Positions 1 to 9,007 are shown, counted from the stretch's first letter. The stretch: 64,000 nucleotides of DNA from Chloroflexota bacterium (GCA_014584575.1 JACTMP010000068.1:1-64000), one strand, 5' to 3'. Made by a program: numbers and translations. Notes: a model not told the origin generated them from the sequence alone.

Positions 1-2
1 GC

Positions 3-77
3 GAAAATCAAGCACCCAAGCCCATCAATTGGACTTATACGGTGCAGAAATTGGAATCCAAACTCGGAATAAATTAA
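3..77 (+). CDS. C-terminal end of a possible transposase (partial)
   Basis: An open frame enters from the left edge and ends at TAA 75-77, giving about 24 residues ending in NWTYTVQKLESKLGIN. A short tail with a W-T-x-T-V pattern followed by a K-L segment reminds me of the C-termini of IS630-type transposases, but that is memory-based resemblance on very few residues. If correct, the window begins at the edge of an insertion sequence. No terminal inverted repeat can be confirmed because the rest of the element is outside the window. Confidence 0.35.
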   Translation, partial: ENQAPKPINWTYTVQKLESKLGIN

Positions 78-176
78 CGCAATGCTGTACTTAGGGTCTC
101 AGAGGCCCCAGGTCAATTCCCGGCGATCCCAATTGCGGCTGGACAGGTAGAGTATGCACGGCCGTTACCCGACCCG

Positions 177-995
177 TTACCCGACCCGTTCCGCCAGCCA
201 GTTGTGAATGGTCACGGCCGTCTCCCGCCAGCTTTTCTCCATCATCACATTATGCCCCGCTTCCGGCACTACCATATACGTCGCCCCATAATGCCGCGCT
301 GATTGAGCCTCGCCCGTTTCTGGAATCAGCGTATCGGCGGCTCCTGCCAGCCAGAGCAGCGGTGTTTTGATCTGCTGCGCCGGCCGCCATTGCAGCGGAT
401 TATATTGCAACAGCACCCACAACGACTCCGGCCCTAGCCTTTCGTGCAACCCCTCTGGCGAGAGGGTGGCTTCTGCGTGGATAAACATCTGCGCGGCGCG
501 GAACGGGCTGCGCACCAATGGCGCAGTCGTCAAATGCAGCCCACACAAGGCGAAACCACCGGGGTCGCGGGGGATGGTCTGCAAGATGGGGCCAACCATG
601 CTGTGTGACTGCCAGGGGGCCACCAGCACGGCCGCCGGTAAATCATCCCGCTCCTTCAAATACCACTGCGTCAGCGCCCCGCCCATGCTGTGCCCCATCA
701 GCACCGGCTTGTGCGGCTGCCGGTCAATCTCTGCCTTCAAAAATTCCAGGTAATAGCCCAGCGTACACCAGCGAATCGGCCGTTGCGTGGGCGACCCGGC
801 ATGCCCCGGCAGGCTGTGGGCATGGCTCTCCCAACCCCATTCGGCCAACAGTTCTTGCCACCCCTGCCAGCACCACGCCCCATGCCACATGCCATGCTGC
901 ATCACAATCGGCGTGGCAAAGCGCCGCTCTTTGGGGGTGAAGACAATGCGCTCAATGCCATTTTCTACCGTGTGCGAAATTTCGAACGATTTCAT
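177..995 (-). CDS. Alpha/beta hydrolase
   Basis: A 272-residue alpha/beta-hydrolase fold protein. The nucleophile elbow G-H-S-M-G-G, an Asp in GAADTLIP and a C-terminal His in EAGHNVMM form the expected Ser-Asp-His triad. An early His-Gly pair (MQHGMWHGAW) fits the oxyanion region of lysophospholipase or esterase-like members. I chose the ATG at 993-995 because it begins MKSFEI and overlaps the upstream gene's stop as ATGA; the open frame further upstream only mirrors that neighbour. The overlap implies translational coupling to the membrane protein at 992-1624. Substrate cannot be told from sequence. Confidence 0.85.
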   Translation of the reverse strand: MKSFEISHTVENGIERIVFTPKERRFATPIVMQHGMWHGAWCWQGWQELLAEWGWESHAHSLPGHAGSPTQRPIRWCTLGYYLEFLKAEIDRQPHKPVLMGHSMGGALTQWYLKERDDLPAAVLVAPWQSHSMVGPILQTIPRDPGGFALCGLHLTTAPLVRSPFRAAQMFIHAEATLSPEGLHERLGPESLWVLLQYNPLQWRPAQQIKTPLLWLAGAADTLIPETGEAQSARHYGATYMVVPEAGHNVMMEKSWRETAVTIHNWLAERVG

Positions 996-1624
996 ACCCT
1001 GATCAATCCTACTGCCAAAATCAATACAATCAGGTAGCTCATAAACGGCGGCCAATCGCCCCAGATAAAGACACTGATGAATGTGCTGGCAACGGCCGTA
1101 CCCATCACCACCCATCCCAAAGTGGGCAAAACATCGGCCAAAGCCAACGCCGCGCCCATCAGCGCCAGCGCCGCCAGGATGCAGAGCGTATTGGCCCAAA
1201 ACACCCCACTGACATTGCCCATGATGGCCGACGGCGCGGCCGGATCATAGGCACGAATCATCTCGGCGGCGTTGGCCCCCAGTCGTAGCCGGTCTATGCT
1301 GATGGGCAGCCAGCAGAGAAAACCGGCGAAAAAGAGGAGGGCGGCCGCCACAGCCAGCCAGCGCAGGCCGGGGGTGGGCAGTCGGGTGGCGATGAGGGCA
1401 AAGATAACGGCCGTTGCCAGAAACGCCAGCGGAAAAATAATCGCCTGCGCCGTCCAGCCTGCCCGGTCATTGGCAATCAGGGTCAGCTTTTGCAGCGGTG
1501 TGCTGGGCAGCGGCCATTGGCGGAAGTAGGCCGCTGAAAACGCACCGACCATAAAAACAATCACTGTTATCAGCAGGGCGATGCCCGGCGGACGGAAATT
1601 GGGGAGTTGGTTTACACTGTCCAT
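992..1624 (-). CDS. Hypothetical integral membrane protein
   Basis: A 210-residue protein with about six hydrophobic segments, starting at a TM helix near residue 15 and ending in ILAVGLIRV. I do not recognise a named family. An AGGAAATA ribosome site precedes the ATG. It shares 4 bp (ATGA) with the hydrolase gene downstream and lies 45 bp after the cytochrome gene, so the three probably form one transcription unit. A role beside the hydrolase, such as membrane-linked lipid or small-molecule handling, is only inference. Confidence 0.75.
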   Translation of the reverse strand: MDSVNQLPNFRPPGIALLITVIVFMVGAFSAAYFRQWPLPSTPLQKLTLIANDRAGWTAQAIIFPLAFLATAVIFALIATRLPTPGLRWLAVAAALLFFAGFLCWLPISIDRLRLGANAAEMIRAYDPAAPSAIMGNVSGVFWANTLCILAALALMGAALALADVLPTLGWVVMGTAVASTFISVFIWGDWPPFMSYLIVLILAVGLIRV

Positions 1625-1669
1625 TATTTCCTACTTTTGTTTGGCCGACGGCCGTACCGTTCCTTCCCA

Positions 1670-2650
1670 TTAAGGTTCCATCGTCAAATAAGCATAGAGT
1701 GCCGCCAGGTCGTCGTCGTTCATTTTGCTGGCGTTTTGCCAGGGCATCGTCTCCGGGAAGGGCTGGCCGTCTGGTTTGACGCCGCTGCGCATCACGGCCG
1801 TAAACTGCTCCAGGGTAAGCTCGCTGACAAACGGCCGTGGATTGGGAATAGCCGGGCTGACCGAGGTGGCTGGCGCGCCGGTGGCATCTGGCCCATGGCA
1901 GCCGCGACATTCGCCAAAGGTGGCTACATATTTGCCATACTCGGCATTCACACCCTGCGGTGGCGCAGTGACAACGGCTGGCGCGGGCGGCGGCGCTTCC
2001 CCAAACAAACCGGCGCCAGACATGACCGCACCCAGGAAATTCATCTTGTCGCCAGTAATGCCATTGGTCGGCACGGGCGGCAGTGAGCGCAGGTAGGCAA
2101 TAATGGCCTCGGTATCCTCGTTGCTGATTTCGCGGTAGGGCAAGAAGGACATCATTCCCAGTTCGTGTCCCTGCTGGTCAATGCTGTAGCGCAGAACACG
2201 GAAGAGTTCGCCGTCGCTGTAGTCGGCCAGTTTGCCGCCCGGCGTCAGGTTCTCCGTCACCATGTCGCCAATAAAACCAAACCCTTCAGCTTCGGCGATG
2301 TTCCAGCCACCGTTGAGCGGATGCTGGCCCGTGGGGTTACCATCCGGCCCCACCTGGCTGTGGCAGCCCACGCAGGCAATGTTCACCAGGTATTCACCGC
2401 GGGCGACCTGCTCTGGCGTCCCGGCCACCGTCAGGTCGGGCGCATCCGGCGCGTCGGGGAAGTAGGTGGCGGCCATGCCCTTGGCGCCAAAGAAGGCAGC
2501 GGCCGCCAAAATCAATGTCAGCAGCCCTGCCCCCAAACCGCCAACAATCTTCACCCACAGCTTCCGGGCGCGTACTGCCCGGTAGGTGAGCCAGCCAAAC
2601 AAGACAACCAGGCCAATTACAACCAATAAGATTAAAATATTACCAATCAT
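1670..2650 (-). CDS. Membrane-anchored diheme cytochrome c
   Basis: A 326-residue protein with two N-terminal hydrophobic segments (residues about 5-22 and 35-62) followed by two c-type heme sites, CVGCH near residue 94 and CRGCH near residue 248. The spacing indicates two tandem cytochrome c domains facing outside the membrane. Met residues after each site (for example TMPWQNA) are candidate distal ligands. It likely passes electrons between a dehydrogenase or quinol complex and a terminal acceptor; the partner is not encoded nearby. A strong AAGGAG precedes the ATG. It leads the operon with the genes at 992-1624 and 177-995. Confidence 0.9.
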   Translation of the reverse strand: MIGNILILLVVIGLVVLFGWLTYRAVRARKLWVKIVGGLGAGLLTLILAAAAFFGAKGMAATYFPDAPDAPDLTVAGTPEQVARGEYLVNIACVGCHSQVGPDGNPTGQHPLNGGWNIAEAEGFGFIGDMVTENLTPGGKLADYSDGELFRVLRYSIDQQGHELGMMSFLPYREISNEDTEAIIAYLRSLPPVPTNGITGDKMNFLGAVMSGAGLFGEAPPPAPAVVTAPPQGVNAEYGKYVATFGECRGCHGPDATGAPATSVSPAIPNPRPFVSELTLEQFTAVMRSGVKPDGQPFPETMPWQNASKMNDDDLAALYAYLTMEP

Positions 2651-2776
2651 GTTTTCTCTCCTTGAACCGATTTTGTTTCCAGTTTAATGAACCATCATTT
2701 AGAGATCGTTTATTGGGGAAGCTGATTTGCAGGATTAGCAGATCGCTCTGTTCGTTTTGCGCTCTTATGCCAAATA

Positions 2777-2816
2777 AAAAGCCTGGTTAATGACGACAGT
2801 CATTAACCAGGCTTTT
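2777..2816. terminator. Bidirectional intrinsic terminator
   Basis: A perfect 17-bp stem (2777-2793 with 2800-2816) with a 6-nt loop CGACAG. The stem ends in AAAA/TTTT so it can serve both strands; on the minus strand it closes the transcript of the gene at 2838-3542. Confidence 0.85.
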
Positions 2817-2837
2817 GCACCGGCTGAGCGCCTTGAT

Positions 2838-3542
2838 TTAACGCCGTCGCAGCAGAAAAATGCCAACGGCAATCATCCAGCCGATGCCTACCGGGACAAT
2901 GATAAAGCCTAGCTGGCTCAAGCCGGGAATGTAGAGAACGAGCAGGGAAAACACGCCCACCACACCGGCCAGATAACCCCAGCGCGCCAGCCAGGTTGGC
3001 AGCCATTCGCCCCGCGCCGCCAAAGCGATGATCAACGGGGCAATGCCAATAATCAGCGCGGTTGCCAGGTCATCGGCGCGAATACCGATCCAGCCAACTG
3101 TGTTGGCGATGGCCAGGGAAGTGGGCGAACTGTCTGGCGCAATTTGCATTACCAGGGACATCATGGCGATGAAAGAGACGATGGCCAGGGGAACGGCCGT
3201 TGCTACACACACTCTGGCTATCTGGGCCAACGCCTGCCGCTGCTCACATAAGTTGACCAGGGCGTTTACGGCCGTACCCAGCATCAGTACGCCCACAATC
3301 CAGAAGGTGAGATTGGCAATAAGCTGCGTTTTTACTCCGCCAACGGCCGTTAAATAAGCCGCCATGTCACTACCATCCACAGCCAGCCATAGGTCCGCCC
3401 CCGACGAAAAATAGAGCGCCGCGCCGATGAGCATAACGATCCCCCCGCTGAGGGCGGCCCATCCACCCAAACGCGCATAAGATGGCCGCATGGCTACGGC
3501 CGTTTCATTCTGCTTGACCATTGTGTTAATTGTTGTAGTCAT
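2838..3542 (-). CDS. Hypothetical membrane protein, about six TM helices
   Basis: A 234-residue protein with hydrophobic segments from residue about 27 to the C-terminal GIFLLRRR. It has an Ala/Leu-rich pattern similar to DUF4386-type membrane proteins, a resemblance I hold loosely. The start is the ATG at 3540-3542 because a GTGAGG ribosome site sits six bases upstream; a GTG at 3554 is inside that site. It lies upstream of the terminator at 2777-2816 and downstream of the cupin gene, 45 bp away, possibly co-transcribed with it. Confidence 0.75.
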   Translation of the reverse strand: MTTTINTMVKQNETAVAMRPSYARLGGWAALSGGIVMLIGAALYFSSGADLWLAVDGSDMAAYLTAVGGVKTQLIANLTFWIVGVLMLGTAVNALVNLCEQRQALAQIARVCVATAVPLAIVSFIAMMSLVMQIAPDSSPTSLAIANTVGWIGIRADDLATALIIGIAPLIIALAARGEWLPTWLARWGYLAGVVGVFSLLVLYIPGLSQLGFIIVPVGIGWMIAVGIFLLRRR

Positions 3543-3587
3543 TTCATACCTCACTTTTGTTTTGATATTTGGTTGGGTTTTCTTAAC

Positions 3588-4079
3588 TTATTGATTGCTT
3601 TTCATCTGCGCGGCCAGGGGCGGTCCCACGGCTTCGATTCCATATTTAGCGGCGACGGTGAGAACGGCCGTCATGTCCGGCTCTGCCTGTGTTACCAATG
3701 GCTCTACCTCAGCAAAAAAGCGTTCCAAACCGCCTGGCATCAAAATCACCAAAGCGCGGGCTGCTTCGCTGCCCAGATTGGTGAAGGTGTGGGGCACACC
3801 GCGAGGCAAGAAAGCGGCGCAGCCTGCTGGCACAGTGAAACGCTCCTGAGCCACCTGCACCACCAGATCTCCTTCCAGGATGTAGAAGGTTTCATCTTCA
3901 TCATGGTGGATGTGCAGCGGCGGCCCGCCGTTAGGGGGCACTTCGTCAATGAATAGGGCAAACGCGCCGCCTGTCTTCTGCTTGGGCAAGAGGACGTGGA
4001 TTTTTTCACCGGCCATCTGGTCATAAACGGCTGCTTCGCCCGGCAACACCAGGTATGGGGGTAAAAGTTGGTCAATCAT
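3588..4079 (-). CDS. Cupin-domain protein
   Basis: A 163-residue single-domain cupin. The metal site is readable as HIHHDEDETFYILEG (motif 1: two His, a Glu) and PRGVPHTF (motif 2: His), the arrangement seen in quercetinase-like and other small cupin_2 proteins. The acidic tail (EPLVTQAEPD) is also common in that group. The ATG at 4077-4079 follows AGGAG; the GTG at 4085 overlaps the ribosome site and is less likely. Enzyme or metal-binding sensor cannot be separated by sequence alone. Confidence 0.85.
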   Translation of the reverse strand: MIDQLLPPYLVLPGEAAVYDQMAGEKIHVLLPKQKTGGAFALFIDEVPPNGGPPLHIHHDEDETFYILEGDLVVQVAQERFTVPAGCAAFLPRGVPHTFTNLGSEAARALVILMPGGLERFFAEVEPLVTQAEPDMTAVLTVAAKYGIEAVGPPLAAQMKSNQ

Positions 4080-4099
4080 AATCACTCCTTTCTTTTTGG

Positions 4100-4248
4100 G
4101 GGCGATTTACCAAATCGCCCTACGGTTTAACCGTTAGAAAGGGTAACTGACCAGGGGGAAAGACACATTGTCCGATGGTACACAATCGGACAGGAAGGGG
4201 TACACAATTTGGGAAAGATTGGTTCAATTTGCCAAATTGAACCAATCT
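4100..4248. repeat. Three inverted repeats between regulator and cupin genes
   Basis: Three palindromes lie in this gap: a 9-bp stem at 4100-4108/4112-4120 (GGGCGATTT arm), an 8-bp stem at 4169-4176/4185-4192 (TGTCCGAT arm), and a 16-bp stem at 4216-4231/4233-4248 (AGATTGGTTCAATTTG arm). The last is five bases beyond the stop of the MalT-like gene and belongs to a family with a second copy at 48936-48968. It may end the regulator transcript. The 8-bp palindrome could be an operator; that is a guess. Confidence 0.6.
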
Positions 4249-4252
4249 GGCA

Positions 4253-6946
4253 TCAGATGAGGCCCAACTGTCTGGCTCTGCTGACCGCTTCGGTACGGGT
4301 GGCGGCGTCCAGCTTGGCCAGGATGCGGGTGACGTGGGCTTTTACCGTGCGTTCGGTGATGGAAAGTTCGGCGGCAATGGCGGGGTTGGTGACGCCGGTG
4401 GCTAATAACCGCAGTACTTCGCTCTCGCGGAGGGTCAGGTAATTATCGGAGTTGGGCAAGGGAATGATCTGTGGGGAACCATCAGGTTGTAGAATTTGCA
4501 GCAAAGGCTGGAGCATATCGCGTTCCACATCCTGCTCGATGGCGTAGCGCAGCACAGGGACAATGCTTTCCCCCTCTTGCAGGATGACGCCAGGCATTTG
4601 CCGCGCTTTTACTTCTTTGATGACGAAGCCCAATTCATCCAGCGCATCTTGCCAGCGATTTTGCTGGCCGTACAGCGCAGCCAGCGTCAGGCGAGGGTGG
4701 GTGAGCATGATGGTGTGGCGCACCTTTTCGTGCAGGGTGATGGCTTGATACAAATCCTGTTTGGCGGCGCCGGTTTCACCTCTGGTCATGGCAATCTGGC
4801 TGGCGAGCAGCAGACGGCGCAGTTGGTCCTCCTGGTCGTAACCGGTTGGCTCGGCCAGGGCTTGCATTTGCTCCAGCACAGACCGGGCTTCGCTGGTACG
4901 GCCGCGCAACCAAAGGGAACGGCCGTGCAAGTAGAGAACGCTTTGCTGGTAGGCAACGGCCGTATCCTGTGTTTGCCAGCGTGGGGCCTGGGCAGCCAGA
5001 AAGTCGTCAAAGCGGTGGTAAGCGCGGCGGGCCTGAAGCACGACCAAAATCACCCAGCAGACGTGATGGTCTACCCAGGCCAGGCCACCGATTTCTTCCA
5101 GCAGGCGGTGGGCTTCCCGGCTGGTTTGCTCCGCCTCACCCAGGCGACCTTGAAAGAAGCGAATCGCGCCCCGAAGTCCCTGGGTGCAGAGGTGAAAGAT
5201 CAAATCATCCTGGTTGGCTACTGGTAGGGCACGATTGATAAATGTCTCCACCAGGGCCATGCCGCCATTACAAAACAGCATATGAGGGCCGACAGATAGG
5301 CTGGTCATGGACAACGTGTTGGGATCACCGCTTTGCAGGGCGCGTTGAATGTTGGCCTGTGTATGCTCTTCTACAGCGGGCCAATCAAGCAGAGCGATCC
5401 CATGCCATTGTTCTCCGCCATGATAGATTGCCCAATGATCGGGGCGCATCAGATGACCGGCGGTGGCTACTTTTTGGCGAAACGCTTCGATGAGCGGCTC
5501 TGTATCGAGCGTGTCCACCATGGCGCTGATGACCAGCATCTCAATTTCACCCAGTTCATCCCCTGTTTCGCGGAAGCGGGCGGCGGCCTGGGCGCGCCAG
5601 GGAGCGGCCGTTTCTAACTGGCCGCGAATGGCATAATATTGGGCGACAAAGTAGAGCAGCCAGGGATGGGCCAGGCGCACGTCTTCGGGCAGGCGCTTAA
5701 TGCCGACGACAACGCTGCTACGGGTGAAGCGCCGTTCGCTGTCCAATTGGGCCATTGTTTCCAGCAGGTCGGCGGCTTCTGGCCACAGTTCAGCGCTGGT
5801 GAGGTGGTGCAGCTTTTGCTCGTCGCTAACGGCCGTTTCTGCCGCCCGCCGGTGCAGTTCAATCCACTGCTGCGGCCGTTCCTGTTTGAGGTGCTGCTGC
5901 AAAAAGTCGCGGAACAGGTCGTGGTAGCGGAAGGGGCCACCGTAGGCGTCCGGGGTGAGGGCGCGCAGGAAGAGGTTGCGCTGATAAACGGCTGTCAACA
6001 GCCGGGGTGCGTCGGGATTGCCGGTGACGGCGCGGCAGTTGGCCGGGGTCAGCTCCGGCAAAATGGACGTTTGCCGCAAAAATTCCTGAATATCCGGCGG
6101 TTGGTGGGCCAGCACCTCGGTGGCCAACAGGTCGAAGATGGAGCGGTTGGCCGGGGTGAGGCGCTGAATGTAGTCGGCGCGGGCGGCGGCGTCTTCAATG
6201 GTAGAGAGAACGGCGGCCAACAACTGCAGTCCGGCGGCCCACCCGTCCGTCTGCTGGTGCAGCATGGCGATTTCGTCCGGCGTCAGGTTGAGATAATGGC
6301 GCTGGTTGAGGAAAACGGCCGTTTCCGCCTCATCAAAACGCAGTTGGGGCAGGCGGATTTCGGCCAACTGGCCGCGCGCCCGCAGCCGGGGCAGAGGCAG
6401 CGGCGGATCGTGGCGGGTGGCGATGACCAGCCGCAGCGTGTCGGGCAGGTAGTCGAGCAGGTGGGTCAGGAATTGGTGGATGGTTGCATCGCTGATGACG
6501 TGGTAATCGTCCAGAATCAGCACGAGCGGCCCATCGTCGGTTGGGCGCAGGTTGTTGATCAGCAGGGCGGCGAGCTGAGCCGTTTTGTCTTTCAGGTTGG
6601 GCACGGTTTGTAGAAAGGTGAGCAAGGAACGGCCGTTATCTGACAGCCAGGTGCCTAACGCCGTTGCCAGCAAAGCGGCATATAGGAGCAAATCGTCATC
6701 TGTCTCATCCAGAGCTACCCAGGCAACAGGGATGCCGCTTTGGGCCAGAGAAGCGCTGAGGACGGTCTTGCCGGAACCGGCAGGGGCGGCAATGAGGGTG
6801 AGTTTGTGCTGTAATACGGCATCGGTAAATGTTTTTTGCAGTGTAGAGCGAGCGATGTTGCTCTGGATAGGCGGGGGCGGCCGCAACTTGGTATAAGGAA
6901 ACCAAATTTCTGGGGGTGGCAAATTGGAAGGCGTTTCTATATCCAT
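4253..6946 (-). CDS. MalT-like LuxR-family ATP-dependent transcriptional regulator
   Basis: About 897 residues. An N-terminal STAND-type NTPase carries a Walker A (AAPAGSGKT) and a Walker B-like LVLILDDYH, then a winged-helix/arm region, a long helical TPR-like middle and a C-terminal LuxR helix-turn-helix (LTLRESEVLRLLATG ... SITERTVKAHVTRILAKL). This is the MalT/LAL layout: an inducer and ATP drive multimerisation and DNA binding. I place the start at ATG 6944-6946 (MDIETPSN), since the frame upstream overlaps the cupredoxin gene and lacks family-like sequence. The ribosome site is weak. Targets unknown; the adjacent cupin is a possibility. Confidence 0.88.
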   Translation of the reverse strand: MDIETPSNLPPPEIWFPYTKLRPPPPIQSNIARSTLQKTFTDAVLQHKLTLIAAPAGSGKTVLSASLAQSGIPVAWVALDETDDDLLLYAALLATALGTWLSDNGRSLLTFLQTVPNLKDKTAQLAALLINNLRPTDDGPLVLILDDYHVISDATIHQFLTHLLDYLPDTLRLVIATRHDPPLPLPRLRARGQLAEIRLPQLRFDEAETAVFLNQRHYLNLTPDEIAMLHQQTDGWAAGLQLLAAVLSTIEDAAARADYIQRLTPANRSIFDLLATEVLAHQPPDIQEFLRQTSILPELTPANCRAVTGNPDAPRLLTAVYQRNLFLRALTPDAYGGPFRYHDLFRDFLQQHLKQERPQQWIELHRRAAETAVSDEQKLHHLTSAELWPEAADLLETMAQLDSERRFTRSSVVVGIKRLPEDVRLAHPWLLYFVAQYYAIRGQLETAAPWRAQAAARFRETGDELGEIEMLVISAMVDTLDTEPLIEAFRQKVATAGHLMRPDHWAIYHGGEQWHGIALLDWPAVEEHTQANIQRALQSGDPNTLSMTSLSVGPHMLFCNGGMALVETFINRALPVANQDDLIFHLCTQGLRGAIRFFQGRLGEAEQTSREAHRLLEEIGGLAWVDHHVCWVILVVLQARRAYHRFDDFLAAQAPRWQTQDTAVAYQQSVLYLHGRSLWLRGRTSEARSVLEQMQALAEPTGYDQEDQLRRLLLASQIAMTRGETGAAKQDLYQAITLHEKVRHTIMLTHPRLTLAALYGQQNRWQDALDELGFVIKEVKARQMPGVILQEGESIVPVLRYAIEQDVERDMLQPLLQILQPDGSPQIIPLPNSDNYLTLRESEVLRLLATGVTNPAIAAELSITERTVKAHVTRILAKLDAATRTEAVSRARQLGLI

Positions 6947-7100
6947 GCGCTTGATTGCCAGTGATACGAAATGCTTCAGGAGTGCGGGATGTTCGGTGCA
7001 TCTTGCCCGTCCATTGCGGATGGGGCTGCCCACACTCCGTTCCGTCTGCTGATTATAGATCAAGCGCAGCCCCAGAAGCAAAAAGGGTTGGCACAGACGG

Positions 7101-7451
7101 CTACGGTTCCACAATTAACGTGCCGACCATGCCGGCGGCGTGATGACCCGGTGAGCTGCAATAGAAGAGGTAACGGCCGGGGTTTTCTGGCGTAAAGCTC
7201 AACTCTGCCGTCTCATTGGCCGCCAGCGACATGTGTATGTCAAATTCGTCCATATCAAAGGCGTGGGCATAGCCGTCCTGGTTGACCAGGCGCAGGGCGA
7301 CGGGCTGGCCAGCTTTGATGGTGATTTCGCTTTGCTGGAAGGCCATCTCTTTCATGGTGATGGTGGCTTCGTTCGGCGTGGTGCGGCCGCAGGCGGCCAG
7401 CAAGCAGAGCAGGATGAGGAGAAGGGAGAGAATATACGGCCGTACTTTCAT
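7101..7451 (-). CDS. Cupredoxin-like lipoprotein
   Basis: A 116-residue exported copper protein. A hydrophobic signal ends in the lipobox LLAAC, then a beta-rich cupredoxin domain with likely copper ligands His (YAHAFD), Cys (FYCSSPGHH), His and Met (AAGM) in the usual C-x(n)-H-x(n)-M order. The ATG at 7449-7451 follows AGGAG; a TTG at 7472 is an unlikely alternative. It probably shuttles electrons at the outer face of the membrane, in keeping with the diheme cytochrome 5 kb away, or forms the loose periplasmic domain of an oxidase; no oxidase is present here. Confidence 0.88.
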   Translation of the reverse strand: MKVRPYILSLLLILLCLLAACGRTTPNEATITMKEMAFQQSEITIKAGQPVALRLVNQDGYAHAFDMDEFDIHMSLAANETAELSFTPENPGRYLFYCSSPGHHAAGMVGTLIVEP

Positions 7452-7471
7452 TACTTTGCTCCTGGATAACA

Positions 7472-7504
7472 AGACCTGACAGGTCTCGGAGACCTGTCAG
7501 GTCT
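7472..7504. repeat. Palindromic repeat, AGACCTGACAGGTCT family, copy 1
   Basis: Perfect 15-bp inverted repeat with a 3-nt loop, between two minus-strand genes. The same arms occur at 16813-16845, and a diverged pair (AAACCTGACAGGTTT) at 7988-8048. It can form a hairpin in RNA from either strand. Confidence 0.85.
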
Positions 7505-7517
7505 GCCTCCTCACCCG

Positions 7518-7955
7518 CTAGTCACCCACCGCCAACTGGGGCGACACGGCCGTTTCCGCTTCCGTCCGCCGCACAGCCCATATACCGGTGGCGATGATGA
7601 GCAAGTGAATGACGATAAAGGCGATGTAACCGCCGGCGTCATACCCTCTGGCAATCAGGAAAATGTCATCCAACACGCCGTGTGTGAACTCCAGCCAGAC
7701 CAGGAGTATGGCTGCGCTGGCGTATTTGGTCGGTTTGCGGCTGGCCCACAGGGCAAAGGTGGCAATGCCGAACATCTCAAACAGGAAGGGCGACCAGCCA
7801 TCCACAAAGGCGCGCAGCGCCCATTCGTCGGTGGGAAAGGGGATGTTGCTGCTCAGATATTGCGGGTCGCCCAGAAACATCATGTAAATGTTCATCAACA
7901 CCAGCAGCAAATACCATATACCCACAACGCGGAACCACCACTGTAACTTTTTCAT
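7518..7955 (-). CDS. Hypothetical four-TM membrane protein
   Basis: 145 residues with four hydrophobic segments (about 8-28, 58-72, 80-98, 108-128). Acidic residues lie between helices 3 and 4 (EFTHGVLDDIFLIARG), a feature of small integral proteins of unknown function. An AAGGAG precedes the ATG with good spacing. It lies between two palindromic repeats and next to the cupredoxin gene. I do not recognise a family. Confidence 0.75.
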   Translation of the reverse strand: MKKLQWWFRVVGIWYLLLVLMNIYMMFLGDPQYLSSNIPFPTDEWALRAFVDGWSPFLFEMFGIATFALWASRKPTKYASAAILLVWLEFTHGVLDDIFLIARGYDAGGYIAFIVIHLLIIATGIWAVRRTEAETAVSPQLAVGD

Positions 7956-7987
7956 GTAGAAATCTCCTTATGTAAACTTATTTAGGA

Positions 7988-8048
7988 AAACCTGACAGGT
8001 TTGCTAACTGTTACCCAACCGGTGTTTCGATTAAAACCTGTCAGGTTT
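7988..8048. repeat. Diverged palindromic repeats, AAACCTGACAGGTTT
   Basis: Two 15-bp near-palindromes, AAACCTGACAGGTTT (7988-8002) and AAACCTGTCAGGTTT (8034-8048), are exact reverse complements of each other, so together they form a 15-bp stem with a 31-nt loop. They are variants of the family at 7472 and 16813. Confidence 0.75.
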
Positions 8049-8073
8049 GCTCACAAAACTTTTTGTAACTTAT

Positions 8074-8469
8074 TTAAGCAACGGCCGTTGCCTCAATCTC
8101 TATCATCATCTCCGGGAACGCCAGCCGGGCCACACCGATGAGCGAGCCGGCGTGCTGGCAACCCGCCTCAGCCAGGCGGGTGATGAAGGCATCGTAGTTT
8201 TCCAGGAATTGGTCTACATTCGTGGTGTAAATGTTCAGGCGCATGATGTCGGCAAAGGTGAACCCGGCCTGGTGCAGCAGCGTCTCCAGGTTGTCCAGTG
8301 CCAGAGTAATTTGGGCGCGCATGTCACCGGCGTGTACGGCCGTGCCCGTTTCATCGTTGGCCGCCTGCCCGGAGCAGTAGAGAATGCGCTGTGCGCCGCG
8401 CACCTCGTTGGCCTGCACGTAGCCAAACTCATCTTGCCATGTCCAAGGGTTGATAATTCGTCGTTCCAT
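8074..8469 (-). CDS. RidA family (YjgF/UK114) protein
   Basis: 131 residues with typical RidA features: N-terminal RRIINPWTW, ILYCSGQAANDETG, and a trimer-forming core (ITLALDNLETLLHQAG, DIMRLNIYTTNVDQF). The end, GVARLAFPEMMIEIEATAVA, matches the conserved V-x-x-L-P-x-x-x-x-E-I-E-A stretch. The Arg that binds the imine carboxylate in true imine deaminases is present in GVARLAFP. Usual role: hydrolysis of reactive enamine or imine intermediates. Strong AAGGAG before the ATG. Confidence 0.92.
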   Translation of the reverse strand: MERRIINPWTWQDEFGYVQANEVRGAQRILYCSGQAANDETGTAVHAGDMRAQITLALDNLETLLHQAGFTFADIMRLNIYTTNVDQFLENYDAFITRLAEAGCQHAGSLIGVARLAFPEMMIEIEATAVA

Positions 8470-8557
8470 TGTGAAATCTCCTTTTTGCTTGTTTTATGGC
8501 TGAGCGAGAGTCTCTGCACTCAGAAATATCAAAACATTAGCGGTTGCGTACGCAATC

Positions 8558-8851
8558 TCAGACCTTAATTCCTGTTTCGATGAGTCGTTTCAACTCTTTG
8601 AGTTCCAACCGCACTTGTCGTTTGGCCGTTGGCAGCATGATAAAGCTCATTAGTTTCATGATTCCGGCAAGTTGATTGTCGGAATATCGTGTTACGACTG
8701 TCGAGCTTTCTTTCTTAACCAGGGTCCATCCACCTGTAATTGGGAAAGGGCTGTTCGTCGGTCGCCAGGTGAAGGAGTAGGGCGGATCCCACGAAGTGAC
8801 GACTCCATCAAGCACCACTGTATCTTCCATATGAGTAGAATTATTTCTCAT
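8558..8851 (-). CDS. Short SRPBCC-like (polyketide cyclase/START-fold) protein
   Basis: 97 residues resembling the C-terminal two thirds of an SRPBCC domain: WDPPYSFTWRPTN, GGWTLVKKESSTVVTRYSDNQ, then an amphipathic helix (RQVRLELKELKRLIE). Whole SRPBCC domains are usually about 140 residues, so the first strands and helices are missing. The ATG has a correctly spaced AAGGAG, so the shortened gene may still be translated. A decayed remnant is equally possible. Confidence 0.55.
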   Translation of the reverse strand: MRNNSTHMEDTVVLDGVVTSWDPPYSFTWRPTNSPFPITGGWTLVKKESSTVVTRYSDNQLAGIMKLMSFIMLPTAKRQVRLELKELKRLIETGIKV

Positions 8852-9007
8852 GTTGTGATTCTCCTTCGTAAATAGGACGCAGATTCACGCGGATGACGCG
8901 GATAAAATGTTGTTAACAGGCGTCCCGTTTTCATTCATGGTGGTCGGCGACAGCCGGTGAAGTCTCCTCTGAAAATGAACACGGATGAGCAGGATTCACG
9001 GATTGTT

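Noticed and set aside
85..130. A tRNA-like 3' half (GGTCAATTCCCGGCGATCCC)
   Set aside because: T-arm stem bases do not pair and no acceptor or anticodon arm can be built.
5639..6613. A 324-residue open frame on the plus strand
   Set aside because: It is the complement of the MalT-like gene. Its sequence is a Gly/Gln-rich shadow without motifs, while the minus-strand frame has Walker and LuxR motifs.
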